Assembly (NCBI RefSeq): GCF_018812025.1
Contig: NC_063062.1
Location: 36,039,228 to 36,103,227 of the forward strand
From: Megalobrama amblycephala
Taxonomy: Eukaryota; Chordata; Actinopteri; Cypriniformes; Xenocyprididae
Direction of reading: 5' to 3'
DNA length: 64,000 nucleotides
The notes under the pieces: generated by a model
Told to the model about the DNA's origin: nothing
Database searches by the model: none
The model's input: the letters and a program-made list of their open reading frames with translations, nothing else
Position numbers and translations under genes: made by a program
In this document: one piece after another, positions 20,213 through 32,078 of the stretch
Numbering within the stretch: the stretch's first letter is position 1
How the letters are laid out: each line of letters opens with the position of its first letter

Positions 20213-21693
20213 TTAGGCCTCAATGAATCCACAGTCCTGTAGAACTTTAGAAACAGCAGGTATAAGATCTTTGGCATAGTCCCACAGATGATCATCTCTT
20301 ATAAGGTTTGTGTTTTGGGGGTATTCAAAGTATTTCAAGTGGTACATGCGAGCGATGGAGTTGCTCACCCTTACTGTGGAGGGTCCAGGATTCACGTTTT
20401 CCAGCAGTCCATGTACAGTAGCCTTCAGAGTTAGCTGAGGATTTACTATAACCTTGAAATTGATTAGGGGGTCAGTGGGTATTCGGTCTATATAATTTAA
20501 AATATTCCATCCTGGTACATTTTTCCATTTGTCTTGCTTGTAATCCGTATAAGCTTTTGCAGTGAAAGGGAATATATTATTATCAAACCTAAAGCCCACA
20601 GTAGTGCCGTACATCTTCTCAAGCTCAGGCAACAGCTCCGTCCAGGTTTTCACCTTGAGAGGCAGAATGAGCTCATCTATGTCATGTAGAGTCACATAGT
20701 GACTTTGGTACATGTAACGATAAATACAGTCATTAAGTGCAGGAATTTGCCCATAGTAATGCAGTTCACCTGAAGATAAATCTTTCCTCCAGCCACTAGA
20801 CACTTTGATGTGATTTTTAATGGTCCATGGGATGATCTCCACAAAACCTCTTTTCACATAGTAGTCCAGAACCTTCTGTGTGTTTGAATCACAGTTGGTT
20901 TTATATATCACGACCCTTTGAGCACCAAGCAGTCTGAACATCTCCATTGACTCGACTAAATTCAACACATTCTTGTAGTCATACATGACAGAGATGCAGA
21001 CTGTAAATTGATATGGGAAGACTGCTGGAACATCTCTGTTTCTAACAGGTAGGAAGGATGTTATTCTCTCCGAGATCTCTCTGGCTGTTATTGCAACATG
21101 CGTTGGTATCGAACACGGGCTATTGATGTGACACGTGATGGTAGCAGTGCCGTACTCAAAACCAAAGTGGTCAGAATGAATTGTGTATTCTGCTGGTGAG
21201 GTCACGTTCCTCCCATCACAGCACATCACACAGCTGTATTTCACCTGCTCTTCACGGAGAACAATGGCAATTGTCTTTATCTGTTTCCCTCCAAAGCGAT
21301 AATCCATATAAGAGCCAGTCACATATGTGTGAAGGTTCCCGACTTTAATCACAGGACCGTCCTTCACTTGAACACCACACGCTTTTGGAGCCGGAGGACT
21401 AGTGGATGTGTGATCGACGTGTGGTGTTTGGACGGATGGTAAATGTGTGCTTGGAGGAGGATTTGGCAGGTCAGTGTCTTTACTCTCGTTTTTTTGCATG
21501 ATAACTTTGACAATAGGTGCTTCAAATTTGGCATTAAATATTTTAAAGTAATCTTGCAAATAAATAAAGATGATAAAGGTGACCAAAAATAATATGGCAA
21601 AAAAATAAAAGATCTTCAGTACACAGATCCTCTTGTTAGAAGCATTTCCTTTGGATTCACTCTTCAGTCGGTTGTATTTCACATCACATTTCC
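20213..21693 (-). CDS. GT92 family glycosyltransferase, 3' coding exon (copy A)
   Basis: Predicted Golgi type II membrane glycosyltransferase of family GT92 (Pfam Glyco_transf_92, formerly DUF23). Characterised members elsewhere transfer galactose onto glycans; the donor and acceptor here are unknown. Counting from the open frame (about 500 residues): short cytoplasmic tail, one membrane segment at about 31-54 (CVLKIFYFFAILFLVTFIIF), a Pro/Thr-rich stem at about 55-112, then the luminal domain. The GT92 catalytic region runs about 234-480 with the metal-binding D-x-D in LHDIDELILP (D345, D347). Sequons include NVT at about 170. The exon starts at a good acceptor (TTTCTTTTCCCTAG) at 21694, phase 1, and no in-frame Met precedes the membrane segment, so at least one upstream exon holds the start. 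It looks intact. Its paralogue is at 56541-57994. Confidence 0.92.
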
Positions 21694-22012
21694 CTAGGGA
21701 AAAGAAAGAAAACACATTTTATGGTGTCTTTTATATTTAATGGACAAATGCACTTGTGATTGGGATGTGAACTCTGGTCTCCTGCACATAAGAACAACAC
21801 AGAAGTCAGACTCAAATAAACACATTTTTGCCGCTTGTTTTACTTTTATAAATTGAGCTGAAGCAACACAATTGGTGAGCATTTTGTCACAATTTCATTG
21901 AGTTCAATCCACTTTCATAAGTAACTTCATCCATTTGTGTTGGGACTTTTTTATTGCATTAACTAACACTGAGCAGTGCATTTGCATAGGACTGAACTGG
22001 GAGAGTTAACAA
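21694..22012 (-). other. Intron or upstream sequence of GT92 copy A
   Basis: Ends with the polypyrimidine tract and CCCTAG acceptor. In the exon frame a TAA lies just upstream of the acceptor, so the exon cannot be extended. No convincing upstream exon or promoter was recognised. Similarity with copy B ends at its far edge. Confidence 0.6.
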
Positions 22013-22058
22013 AATATTGACTTTATTCAACAATATCTAGTGATGGGTGATTTCACGG

Positions 22059-22865
22059 TTATGTACTGTATGTAACCTTCGTTTGACCGTGGATAATATA
22101 CATAAGGGACCGTGGATAATAAACAACATATGGCACCCAGCCAAACCTCAACATCGGATACGGAGATTTGGCCTGGCAACCCTCGACAGGGTTCGCCAAG
22201 CGGGGAGCTCTACTGGAGTAAATGGATGCAAGTATCCGGCCCAGGGGGTGGGAATGGCATTGCAAGCCGACACAAGAACGGTTTTCTTTGCGATGGAATG
22301 CCATTATCCAGTGGGCCATCCTCTGCTTGGAGACAGCCTTTCCCTTCTGCTGGCCTCTGTAACAGATAAAGAGCTGATCTGAGGTCCTAAAGCTTTGCGT
22401 TCTATCCACACACAGGCGCAGAGCAAAGACACAGCAGATAGAGCAGAGCAAAGCCAGGGCTGGGTTTTCCAGGCACGATTCGTCGACCAAAAATGCATGC
22501 AGGTCCCCTACCCTCTTAACCGAGGCCAATGCAACCAGGAGGACGTTCTTAAGTGACAGTGCTTTTAACTCCACTGACTGCAAAGGCTTGAAGGGATGAC
22601 CCCGGAGAGATGTAAGTACCAGGGAGAGATCCCAAGAGGGTATAGAGGAAGGGCGAGGCGGATTCAGTCTCCTTGCCCCCCTCAGGAACCTGACGATTGA
22701 TCAGGTCGTGCTTCCCCAAAGACTTACCATCAATTGCATTGTGATGTGCGGCAATAGCGGCAACATACACCTTGACGGTGGAGGGAGACAGCCTTCACTC
22801 CAAGCCCTCTTGCAGGAAGGAAAGCACAGAACTCTAGCGGAAGTGATAGTGTCTACAACCGACTT
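22059..22865 (-). pseudogene. DIRS tyrosine recombinase fragment
   Basis: Would catalyse strand exchange during integration of the circular DIRS DNA. Several frames together show VVDTITSARV (start of the recombinase), MYVAAIAAHHNAIDGKSLGK, SVELKALSLKNVLLVALASV followed by KRVGDLHAF (the helix region with the first catalytic Arg in most DIRS recombinases), and LFICYRGQQKGKAVSKQRM with HWI. The distal His/Arg/Tyr box is damaged and not clearly readable. Frameshifts exist near 22560 and 22770, so it is a pseudogene. It is absent from the duplicated blocks. Confidence 0.75.
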
Positions 22866-22876
22866 GGGGAGATCAC

Positions 22877-23336
22877 TTAGAACAAGATTGCATCCTTCGC
22901 CAGGAGGACAAGAGCACTGTCCAGGGACACACAAGTGTAATGGACATGCCTGAACACCAGGGGGGCGCTGGGCGAAATGAATCGCATAGCCGAATCTGAT
23001 ACTACCAGGCCTCCAGACTCTGAGCCAGCAGGACCAACAGCACCACAGACGTACCCGGCGTGGGGCAGCAAGGCAGAGTGTTGGGACCCGACTCGGACAG
23101 AATAGCAGCCCGAAGTGGGGTCGGACATATGACAGGGTGTATGGGAGATGGCACGAAGGGGCGGCCTCGACATTCATGCCACCTGCTGGCGAGGTGAGAG
23201 GGGGCTGTGGATGGCATGGCATAGCGACACACACTGCCAGCCGCACCCTCTTGGGACCTGGAGGACTGGGAAACGGTTCTAATTCGTAGGTACCGCTGGA
23301 CTTTGGAGAGCCAGCGGCGGAACAGAACAGAACCAA
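22877..23336 (-). pseudogene. DIRS reverse transcriptase, start only
   Basis: The short stretch RFGYAIHFAQRPPGVQ and, in another frame, LVLLAKDAI correspond to the segment immediately before the DIRS reverse transcriptase core. The next recognisable codons belong to the recombinase (VVDTIT), so the RT palm and RNase H have been deleted. The rest of this open frame (to 23336) shows no recognisable domain. Confidence 0.6.
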
Positions 23337-23522
23337 AAATTCTCCACCCGGCCGTTAGTGAGGATAGGAAACGACCACCTCCAGAAACGCACAGAGGGAA
23401 TGACATCTTGAAGAAGACGGAGTGTCCGTCTGTGAAGCACTTTTAGAGAGACAGCTCTTGTTCTTTGTGCTGAAGCACACAGGGAACAGCCGCAATGTGA
23501 CAGCAGGACCACTCCCTGAGCC

Positions 23523-24763
23523 ACGCCTGTTTCACACATAATCCGTCTGCAGTGCGTATGCGTTGCGTATTTTTTTACGCACCCATGTTAACGGATTAGA
23601 GCGTTCACACTGCACGCGGTTGCGGTCCGTCATTGCGTTCCAGGAGCGGTGCGTCTGCAGCAGTGCAGCGATCGTTTACGTACCGAGTCTATTTTGTGTG
23701 TGGGCAAAATGAACATGGATTGACTTGAAATTGTAAAAAAAAAAAAAAAGAAAAAACAGAAATTATGCACATTTAAACTACTTTGTACATTTAGTACATT
23801 ACATAAAGATTTTTTATTTTTTTATTTTTTAATGATTTAACGCCATGCCAGCAACAAGCTATATTCATGCCAAAAGGAAACATTTCACATTTCAGTTGTA
23901 TAATTTCAAAACTATTATTTTATTTAAAAAAAAATGAACAGTGTTTACTTGCATAATGCGATCAGATATTTTCCCCATCGTTGGAGGGAAACTCGCATCC
24001 CAGAGCAGGTAATGACGTGACAGGCGGACCTAAACCAACCTATTCAAAAACAAGGTGACATGGATGACACTCGTCTCATTGTTGAGGTGGAAAAACATAA
24101 GATTCTGTATGACCTGCAGAATGTATTGTACAAAAGATTTGAATGCGAGGGAAAAGGCATAGGAAGCAGTTTCGTCAGCTGTTGGTGTCGACAGTAAGTT
24201 TTCAAATCTTTGTGTCATGTTTACGTGTACTAAACTACTCCAGCAACTGTCAATATATAAGCGTAATGAATATAACATTACGTTATTTATGTTTATGGTT
24301 TTTCAAAATGATTACAAACATATTATTGCTGTAAAGCCTATATGTTCGTGAATACAGTAGTGTTGCTATCTTTTTTTTGGGGGGGGGGGAGGTCACTTTG
24401 CAGCTAAATGTCATTAGCATGTAGGTGTATACATTTAAGTTTACGCATTAAATAGCTCATTGTACATACATTTGTATGTCTAATTAGTATGCTACATGTC
24501 ATTTATATAGGGCAGACCGTGAAGTAGTTATAAAAGGTCTTAATGTATCAATGTACATCTAAATAAGTATGTTGAAAGTACATAATGTATAAATATAAAT
24601 CTGGAGTACACGTTACAATTTTGATGAATTTTCATTTTAGTAAATATTAAACTCGAACAGTCTCGTAGCGCACTGCAAACGTGTGCTGTGTGAAAGCACA
24701 ATGGCCGCTTCCTGCTTCAGCAACACACACGCACTGCAGACGGATTATGTGTGAAACAGGCGT
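23523..24763. mobile_element. PIF/Harbinger-like element with 35-bp perfect TIRs
   Basis: Terminal inverted repeats of 35 bases are identical (starting ACGCCTGTTTCACACATAAT). Total length is 1241 bases, too short for a transposase. It is nested in the DIRS element. No clear target duplication was seen (GAGCC and CACAC flank it). Superfamily assignment rests on the MADF-like exon inside and is tentative. Confidence 0.7.
24060..24191 (+). pseudogene. MADF-domain exon fragment inside the PIF/Harbinger-like element
   Basis: Begins with an ATG in MDDTRLIVEVEKHKILYD, then LQNVLYKRF, the beginning of a MADF (Myb/SANT-like) DNA-binding domain used by the accessory protein of PIF/Harbinger transposons. 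After a +1/-1 shift the frame reads REKA-stop-EAVSSAVGVDS, matching the second half of MADF with its conserved Trp codon turned into TAG. A consensus donor (A then GTAAGT) follows at about 24191. It is non-functional. Confidence 0.6.
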
Positions 24764-24924
24764 CACACGCACAGAGGAACCGGACCAAATCCCAAACCAA
24801 ATGGGGCAAATAATGCTGTGAAAACAGCAGTTGAGAGCTGTATAAATAGCTTGAGAAGCTCACTGTAGGAAAGCTCCCGGCCTCGCTGTAAGGTGCCTTA
24901 ACGCCAGCACTGTAGAAGAAAAGC

Positions 24925-25260
24925 TGGTCCCACTTTATATTAAGTGGCCTTAACTACTATGTACTTACATTTAAATTAATCATTTGATACAATGCACTTA
25001 ATGTGTACATACATGTTTTTACATTTTACATATATTTTAAAAACACCTGAGTGTAATTACATCTGTTGACCCATCCCTTACACCTTGCCCCTAACCTTAA
25101 ACCTACCCATACCACCAAAGCTTTTCCTAACCTTACCTGTATCCCACCTCAATAGCAGCAAAAGTGTTTTGCAATTCAATATGAACCCAATAAGTACATT
25201 GTACTTATTTTTTGATGTAAGTACATAGTAGTTTAGGCCACTTAATATAAAGTGGGACCA
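24925..25260. mobile_element. 336-bp MITE with TGGTCCCACTTTATATTAAG termini
   Basis: Left end TGGTCCCACTTTATATTAAG and its exact complement at the right end, flanked by a 6-base direct repeat AAAAGC (24919-24924 and 25261-25266). Non-coding; inserted in the terminal region of the decayed DIRS. Confidence 0.85.
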
Positions 25261-25799
25261 AAAAGCTCTTCAAAGGGCTTGAGAAGTCACTCTCAGTCTA
25301 ATAGCAGGAACACACAGGTTGGCTGCGAAGTGAAAGACAGTGTGCGATTGCATCTGCTTCCCTATTTATACCACCTGGCGGGGGCGGTGTGCATTATGCA
25401 AATATCGCACACCAATTCCATTGGCTTCCAACACTGCTTCATGAAGCTTCAAAGCTCAAAGAAAAATCTTTTGTTTCGAATCAGTGGTTCGGAGCGTGTA
25501 TCAAAATGCTTAAGTCACGTGGAATTTCTTAAAGTTTCGAAACACTTATAACGTAATGAAGCCTCGTTTACTGAAATCACGTGACTTTAGCAGTTTGATA
25601 CATGCTCTGACCCACTGATTCAAAACAAAAGATTTGTAAAGCTTTGAAGCTTCATGAAGCAGTAGTAATTGTTGATATTGTTGAATAAAGTCATTATTTT
25701 GCTTAATAATATTAAGGTTGAACCACTGTAGTCACATTAACTGTTTTAAATATAACTTTAGTAGCTTTCTGGGCATTTGAAAATGTTAATTATCTTGCT

Positions 25800-25945
25800 G
25801 TTAATGCAGGCCTCACTGAGCCATCGGATTTTATCAAAAATATCTTAATTTGTGTTCTGAAGATGAATGAATGCCTTATGGCTGTGGAACGACATGAGGG
25901 TGAGTAATTAATGACAGAATTTACATTTAAAAATAATAATAATAA
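25800..25945. mobile_element. Angel-like MITE arm fragment
   Basis: Contains GGAACGACATGAGGGTGAGT and following ATGACAGAATTT, the arm motif of TTAAAGG-type foldback MITEs. Only one arm is visible, followed by an AAT repeat. Confidence 0.5.
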
Positions 25946-26009
25946 TAAAAATTGTGTCCTTGTAATCTTCAATCAAAAACATTAAATTCCCCTCCCTCTG
26001 GCAGCATCT

Positions 26010-26222
26010 CTTCTCTTATGAAATGAAATATACTTTATTGTCCCTAGTAAGGAAATTTGGAGTAGACTCAAAATGTTCCATCACCTGATAGACCTAAAAA
26101 GTATATACACACAATACATACAATAAATACACATCCAATACACAAGCACATAAAAATAGGCGTCACTGCTCCAGATTTACCAACTTGATAGATACCGGCA
26201 CAAACAAATTTTTAAATCGGTT
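26010..26222 (-). mobile_element. LINE 3'-end fragment
   Basis: On the minus strand the segment ends in GGGACAATAAAGTATATTTC followed by an ATTTC-type tail, the style of a non-LTR retrotransposon 3' end. No coding sequence remains. Family not determined. Confidence 0.45.
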
Positions 26223-26225
26223 CAA

Positions 26226-26438
26226 TTCAAAGGGTCTGAATACTTAGGACCATGTGATATTTCAGTTTTTCTTTTTTAATAAATCTGCAAAAATGTCAAC
26301 AATTCTATGTTTTTCTGTCAATATGGGGTGCTGTGTGTACATTAATGAGGAAAAAAAAATGAACTTAAATTATTTTAGCAAATGGCTGCAATATAACAAA
26401 GAGTGAAAAATTTAAGGGGGTCTGAATACTTTCCGTAT
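26226..26438 (-). mobile_element. Solo terminal repeat of the Tc1 family seen at 58414
   Basis: Matches the right-hand terminal repeat of the Tc1 element at 59822-60044 (AAAGGGTCTGAATACTTAGG to TCTGAATACTTTCCGTA). The rest of the element is absent. Confidence 0.85.
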
Positions 26439-27868
26439 ATTAAAATTATATTACTGTAATATAAAATTATGTAAGTTTCTGCATCACATTAAAATGTTCT
26501 CTGTACTTTTGTTTAATGTTTGTGTCAAATCACATGACTGTGTTAAGCAAGCGTACAGCCACACATGTCACACAAGCGCAGAGGCACACACTTTCATTTG
26601 AAACTGAGAGAGATGGAGGTAATGACAAAAAGGAAACATAGTGCGGTGTGGTGCTACTTTTAAATTGTAGAAAAAAACACAGCTGCCAAGATATATCTCT
26701 TAAGAGCACTAAAGAAATGTGAGAATGTAGGAAAATACTATTATTAGGAAGTGTTCTTTACAAAATGTACTCAAAAACATGACTATATTTTTTCATGTAA
26801 GCGTACAGTGAAAAGGGGTTTGGGCATTTCTGAACGTTGCTGTCAGGAAGTCTTAGTAGTTGAACATGTAGAAAGTTTATTCATATTTATGTTGTAATAA
26901 ATTATTTTATTGTTATTTAATCAGCCCGCACACTTTAACAATGAGGGAAACCAACAATTGCGAGGTAAAACCTCTACTTAAATAAAAACCGGTAAATGTT
27001 GTGGTCACGTTGTGACCTTTCTCAGTGCCAAAAAAACCCCACTTGTTAGAGTGTGTGGGCTTTTTGGTCTACACACCTCATTTGGACGATGTTTTGAGGC
27101 GCGGTGAGTCGCTGGATATTCTTCAACAATACTTATTGGTACAAACATTTTTATTTAATTGTGCTCAAAGATGCTTTTGTGATTTGTTATTAATGGCCAG
27201 TGTGTGTCATGTAGATTTGATTTGCCCTTAAGTGTAATGATCTCTTGTTTTAAAAATGAGCGTTTACTTTGAAAAATCACACCCATTTAAGAAATAATCA
27301 GTATAGGTATTATTAGTATTATTAAAATAATATAAAAAAGCATCTGTATCATATAGTTTCAAAAAAGCTTAGTATCGCCCATCCCTTCCTTATATAGGGT
27401 GGCCAGACCAGTGTTATTTCCTTTTTTTTTTTTTTTTTTTTTTTTTAAATATATATTTATGTTTAGGGGTTTTTTTTAGGACACATTTCTCAATACTTAA
27501 GTCACTTTTCAAAACTCTTCACACAATTCTCCTAACCAACTTTCAGCTTGGCACAGGAGTTAATTTCACATTCAAAAGCACTAAATCTACCAAAATATCT
27601 CACTCATTTCTCAGATCAAGTTATTCTTCCAGAACACTAACAAAGGTTTATCAACCAACAAACACACTCGACACTAACCATATAATGGGGAATGATAACA
27701 GCAGGCTGTCATTTATGCTTACATTTTATAGCGGTCTGTGTAAGGCCTCTCCTTCCCCTTCAGACAATCAAGGACACTTGTAAGATCCTCTCTTCGGCAC
27801 AACGGACATGACCACCACCACCAAAAAACAAACAACCAAAACAAAAAAAAACCTAACAAGTCTTAGTT

Positions 27869-27905
<37 letters not shown>

Positions 27906-28815
27906 CTAGTCTAATTAAAATCTAATTGTTCATAGTTTGTTCATATTAGTTAACAGTCCATGTATTAGTCAATAGTAATTTGAACATTTACTAAGACTAA
28001 TACATGCTGTAGAATTATTGTTAGTTCATATTAACTAACTGTTAACAAATTAAACCTTATTGAAAAAACCAACAAGCCATTTTTAGAGTAGCAAAGTGCA
28101 AATTACTGCGTGAAACACAGGCCCAGACACAGTACATGATTTTTACAGTGTATTAATTAACTTTTAAAATGCCAAATTATGTAGTAAACATTTTGTTTAG
28201 ATTATGTTTTATTATCAATACAAGAAAATGTCACTGAACTTTCACCCAGTTCAACCAAACTCAACCCTGTAAACCCTGTGAAGTGATAAAACGGTAACTT
28301 AAGTGTCTTTAAAAAAGAAAAGAAAAAGGAATATACTCAGGCTATATTAGGCCTATATTATGTGCGACACGCACGCGCCTATCTAACGGTCCTCCTCCCT
28401 GCGCCTCCTCCAGTTCAGCGATCTCTTTTTAAAGAAACATTTAGCAACATTTTAGTTTAGTTACATGAGACTTTCACTGCCACCATAATGCAACATTGTT
28501 TTTTATATATATTTATATATCCTGCAAGCCACTGACATTGATATTCATTCATGAATTGGTTTTAAAACAACAAACAAATAAACTTAAAAAATCAGCTGAA
28601 AGTGAAAGTAAATTCGGAGGCTACTTGATGATATGCTATGTAGAATATAATACCCTACAATAAGACATTAAAGGCTAAAAGGTAAATGTCAGAAAAAAAA
28701 TATAAGAAAAGTTTAGCATACCTCTCGAAAACATCTCGACAGAATTGATGAGCATTCATCAAAAATCACGTTCTTAATCCTTTAAGCTCTTCAGATATGA
28801 CTGGCTGAAACACAT
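26439..28815. other. Spacer between duplication copies, no gene recognised
   Basis: AT-rich. It contains poly-T at about 27421-27447 and (AC)n at 27871-27902. The stretch 27470-27720 resembles the termini of IS630-like elements (CACATTTCTCAATAC and CACACAATTC motifs, as at 12384-12460). Short open frames show no domain. Confidence 0.6.
27871..27902. repeat. (AC)n microsatellite
   Basis: About 16 AC units. Confidence 0.95.
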
Positions 28816-29131
28816 GCATTTCACTAAACATGTCCTGTACGAGTTTACAAACGGTTTCATGTCCCATGATAAGTTCCCATGTCTTCTTCTTTTACCCATA
28901 TATGACCAGTTTCTGTAATTCACGGAAATGTCGCTCCATTGTGTTTGATGTTGCTCTGATCTGTTCTGAGGTGGGTTGTGCAATGGGATATAAGTCAACG
29001 ACTTAACTGTTTGTCAAAGAAAAAAGGACACGCCAAGACTATGCTTCCTGTCTTCATCTAACATATGTAAGAATTTGCTGATTTGAATAATTTTTTAAGT
29101 GTCTTAAGTTTTTTCCCAATCTGTGCGTATG

Positions 29132-29164
<33 letters not shown>

Positions 29165-29280
29165 TGCAAAAATAAATAGGCTACTGACTAACCTATAGGC
29201 CTTCTTTATTTTTATATACTATATTCTTTTTTAGAAAACTGACTGTTATTCAGTGTGTTTTCATATTTGGGGTCAAATTG

Positions 29281-29329
<49 letters not shown>
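29281..29329. repeat. (GATA)n microsatellite, copy B
   Basis: About 12 GATA units; shorter partner of 463-527. Confidence 0.97.
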
Positions 29330-29879
29330 CTGAAAATGCATTGCATTTACTCAGGTCTGAGAAACATACGAAAAAATATTATTTTTCATGGAGGAGTTTG
29401 AAGAATGTTAATAATTGTAATCAAATGTAGGCCTAAAACTACGTACTCTACATACTTTTGCTGTTGTTGATGTTGATGTTGCTGTTGTTGTTGTTCAAAA
29501 TTAACAAGTCGAGTCAATACATCGCCAATCCTTCTTCCAAAACGTGTTTTTGTCTTACCCTGATTCACTATGGTAAGCCTGTCATAAGTGTTTATATTTT
29601 AGACTGGGTGGGATGGTTTTCGCGGAAAATTGTGTATATACATCACTCGCCCGTGAGTGTCTCATCATATCTGTAAATAGAGAAAAGTTGCTCTGATGCA
29701 TGTCTGGTGTGGGTGTGGCGTAGATTAGTTGTCACATGGAGCCGCTAATCACCTGTTTTTAAGCAAATGCCGAACAGAGCTCATGATAAAACCAGAATCA
29801 ACATTGGCTTGGCTTTTCGGAGATGGCGAGAACTGAGGGATTCAAAATGTTTTACTCAACTGGTGTGTAAGGTATTTTG

Positions 29880-30365
29880 TTAAAGCTGCAGTCCGTAACT
29901 TTTTTTGGTTAAAAATTATCCAAAATCAATTTTTGAGCATACATAACCAGCCAGTGTTCAAAACTATCTCATTACTTTAGCTAAATTCACAACGGTAAGC
30001 TTTTAATAACATTTTCTAATAAAAGTGGTACTGGTGGGTTTCTGCAGCATGCAGCAGTTCGTCTTTGCATCATTACATGACGTCTGTTTACATAAAGAAG
30101 GAGTCCCAGCTATTAGGCTATATCATGTGAGGATCATTTATAGCATTTTCTCTCAGCAGCTGCAATAACTAAACTTATCATTTTGATGGTGGATTGTAAT
30201 CCAGAAAGGTCTAAATGACAATGATCAGTGACAACTGGAGATTCACCCGTAGTCAAAAGCAAAAGTCTTCGGACTGTGGAGTGGCTACAGAAATTGAAAT
30301 CTACAGGTAACACTAATACACACTGAATACACAATCATGCAATGCTGATGTTGTTAACATTAACA
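29880..30365. repeat. Dispersed repeat, first copy
   Basis: Begins with GCTGCAGTCCGTAAC and shares long stretches with 55600-56105 (AGCATGCAGCAGTTCGTCTT and GCAATGCTGATGTTG). Class unknown; non-coding. Confidence 0.75.
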
Positions 30366-30525
30366 ATTTGAGAGCAAAGTGTAAGGCTTGATTTTCCTGC
30401 TAAACAAAAACTGAGATAAAGCGTCCTGCAATAAAGTAATAAAACTTTAATCTGGAAAGAAGATCTCAAAGAAGTAGCAATGGACAATGCCTTGCCCTAA
30501 CCCCAAAAGGACAATGCCTCCCCCA

Positions 30526-30586
<61 letters not shown>
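30526..30586. repeat. (CA)n microsatellite
   Basis: About 30 CA units. Confidence 0.96.
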
Positions 30587-30587
<1 letters not shown>

Positions 30588-32078
30588 CCCCTTCCTCTGG
30601 CTCAAGTCACTGAAAGTTATTCAAAACATATAATGTAACTTGTGTATCTATTGTTTTTCCCTTTTCATGTTTGGTATCATTTAATTTGTCTCAGTGCGAT
30701 TGGTAAACTGGTCTCAATTTCACAGCAGTCACTAGAATTATGAAGAAGATGGAAAATTAAGGAAAATTCTGTCCTCTTTTTGGGTGGTGTCTCTTCTCCT
30801 CTCCCCCAAAACAGGTGTTGGTGTAATAAATATTTACGATCCTTTTGTTCTGGTTCTGGTATAAAAGGTAAAGAGCAAAGCAGTCATCTGGGATCTTCTG
30901 CAGCCACAGAGATGGGTGAATGTCTGAAGACATTCACTCATCACTGTGTATATATGCATTTCTTTGAGTAATCGATGTTATGCATTTATCATTTCTGAAT
31001 TGGCTTTAATTGGTTATGTGTGTAATTGACACGATACACTGTTACCTGACAAATAAAATGTTATATTTGATTTACTCTGGATTCTCCTGATATCATTATT
31101 ACCAGTAAATTATGGGAGGCTAATGCTACCGTAAATCTGTGTCCAGGGTAGAACAAACTGAAGGCGGATGAATGAAGGAGCAGTAGGCACTTCATCTGAA
31201 GACCTTTTAATTTCTGTTTACCGCTGATTTAGCAAGTTGTATGGAAGTGGCTAAATTAAAATACACTTTTGTTCGAGTGAGCAGTAGGCAACCGACTAAA
31301 GGTATTAGCCAACTTATTACACCCTCTGACGAAGATCAGACTGGCGAGTTTATGTCCGTGAGTTTACCGCGAAATCCCGGGGCAAGTATCTCTGTGCGGC
31401 ATCGGGTCCCTAATGACTGAACAATTGAAATATGGGATATCCAGAATCATCAAATATCTAAATTAATGCATAACTAATGATGAATTTTTAGTTGGAAACA
31501 CAACCTAAGTGTAATAATCATTTGAAATTGGAGTCAGATCAAACGAGTGAAATTAAGTGAACTTAATAGAGATGCTGAAAAGGCATACACGCGTTAACCT
31601 TCGCCCAGGCGCGTCGGACTCCGTTTTTGGGCCGATGCGGGGTTCCTTACAAAAGTGTAACAATAAGAATAATTTGCACGGTTTGACATGACCTGAGCTA
31701 AGCGATCGTTAGATTTAATCACCATTTGCAGTATGAATTATTGTAATGCTTTTTTCTCAGTTGGTCAGAACAAAAGTGGCAGACATGTTACTTACTTGTT
31801 CAGATGATATTTTCCAGTGAAAATTTCTTATTTTGGTCATACTTCAAGACGCAGAATCTGTGATTCTGCAGTACTGTATCCACAACGTTGACTGACAGCA
31901 AACATTATAAATTCATCCACGCTGAGGATGAATGACATTCAAACTGATTTTTATAATGGATATAATATTATGGACATCGACCTGAAGAATGAATATTATA
32001 TCAGACTACTATCAGTAACGGTCTCTCTTTCTCTAAAAACGCAATATAAACTAAAAACGCAATATAATATAAACTATA

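Larger units (their letters stand above)
1..22012. repeat. Segmental duplication, copy A
   Basis: This unit is repeated in the same order and orientation at 28816-58350. Matching blocks were found by reading: the opening bases recur at 28816, the stretch from 4010 recurs at 33305, the stretch from 14870 recurs at 35996, and the GT92 gene at 20213 recurs at 56541. Non-coding blocks look about 98% identical by eye, with no alignment run. The unit is interrupted by A-only insertions (Gypsy 5740-10030, DIRS 12614-14869) and deletions. Its left end lies at or before base 1. Its right end is near 22012, about 320 bases 5' of the GT92 exon acceptor. Confidence 0.88.
22039..25432 (-). mobile_element. 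Second DIRS-like element, decayed and with nested insertions
   Basis: Minus-strand order: promoter-like terminal region (25270-25432), nested MITE, more terminal region, nested PIF/Harbinger-like element (23523-24763), start of the RT, deletion, tyrosine recombinase. No inverted termini or ICR could be matched, unlike the DIRS at 12614. Confidence 0.7.
22010..25693. mobile_element. Foldback MITE split by a DIRS element
   Basis: The outermost arms are a perfect 20-base inverted repeat (TGACTTTATTCAACAATATC at 22018-22037 and its complement at 25674-25693). A second inverted pair around CTGCTTCATGAAGCTTC lies at 25433-25450 and 25645-25665. The left arm is interrupted after 22038 by DIRS-derived DNA that ends near 25432, where the MITE resumes. 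Confidence 0.6.
29330..31653. other. B-only block without a recognised gene
   Basis: Separates two stretches contiguous in copy A (junction at 527). It includes a CTG/TTG-rich tract near 29460-29495, a dispersed repeat (29880-30365), a (CA)n tract and a 3' part (31140-31653) with LTR-like texture ending GGGTTCCTTACA. No domain-bearing frame. Confidence 0.55.

Noticed and set aside
22701..23336. 211-residue ORF as a separate gene
   Set aside because: It joins an RT start fragment to a recombinase start fragment of a decayed DIRS; the rest is noise.
28774..28998. 74-residue minus-strand ORF at the start of copy B
   Set aside because: No recognisable domain, and other frames look equally coding-like; a host exon fragment cannot be supported.
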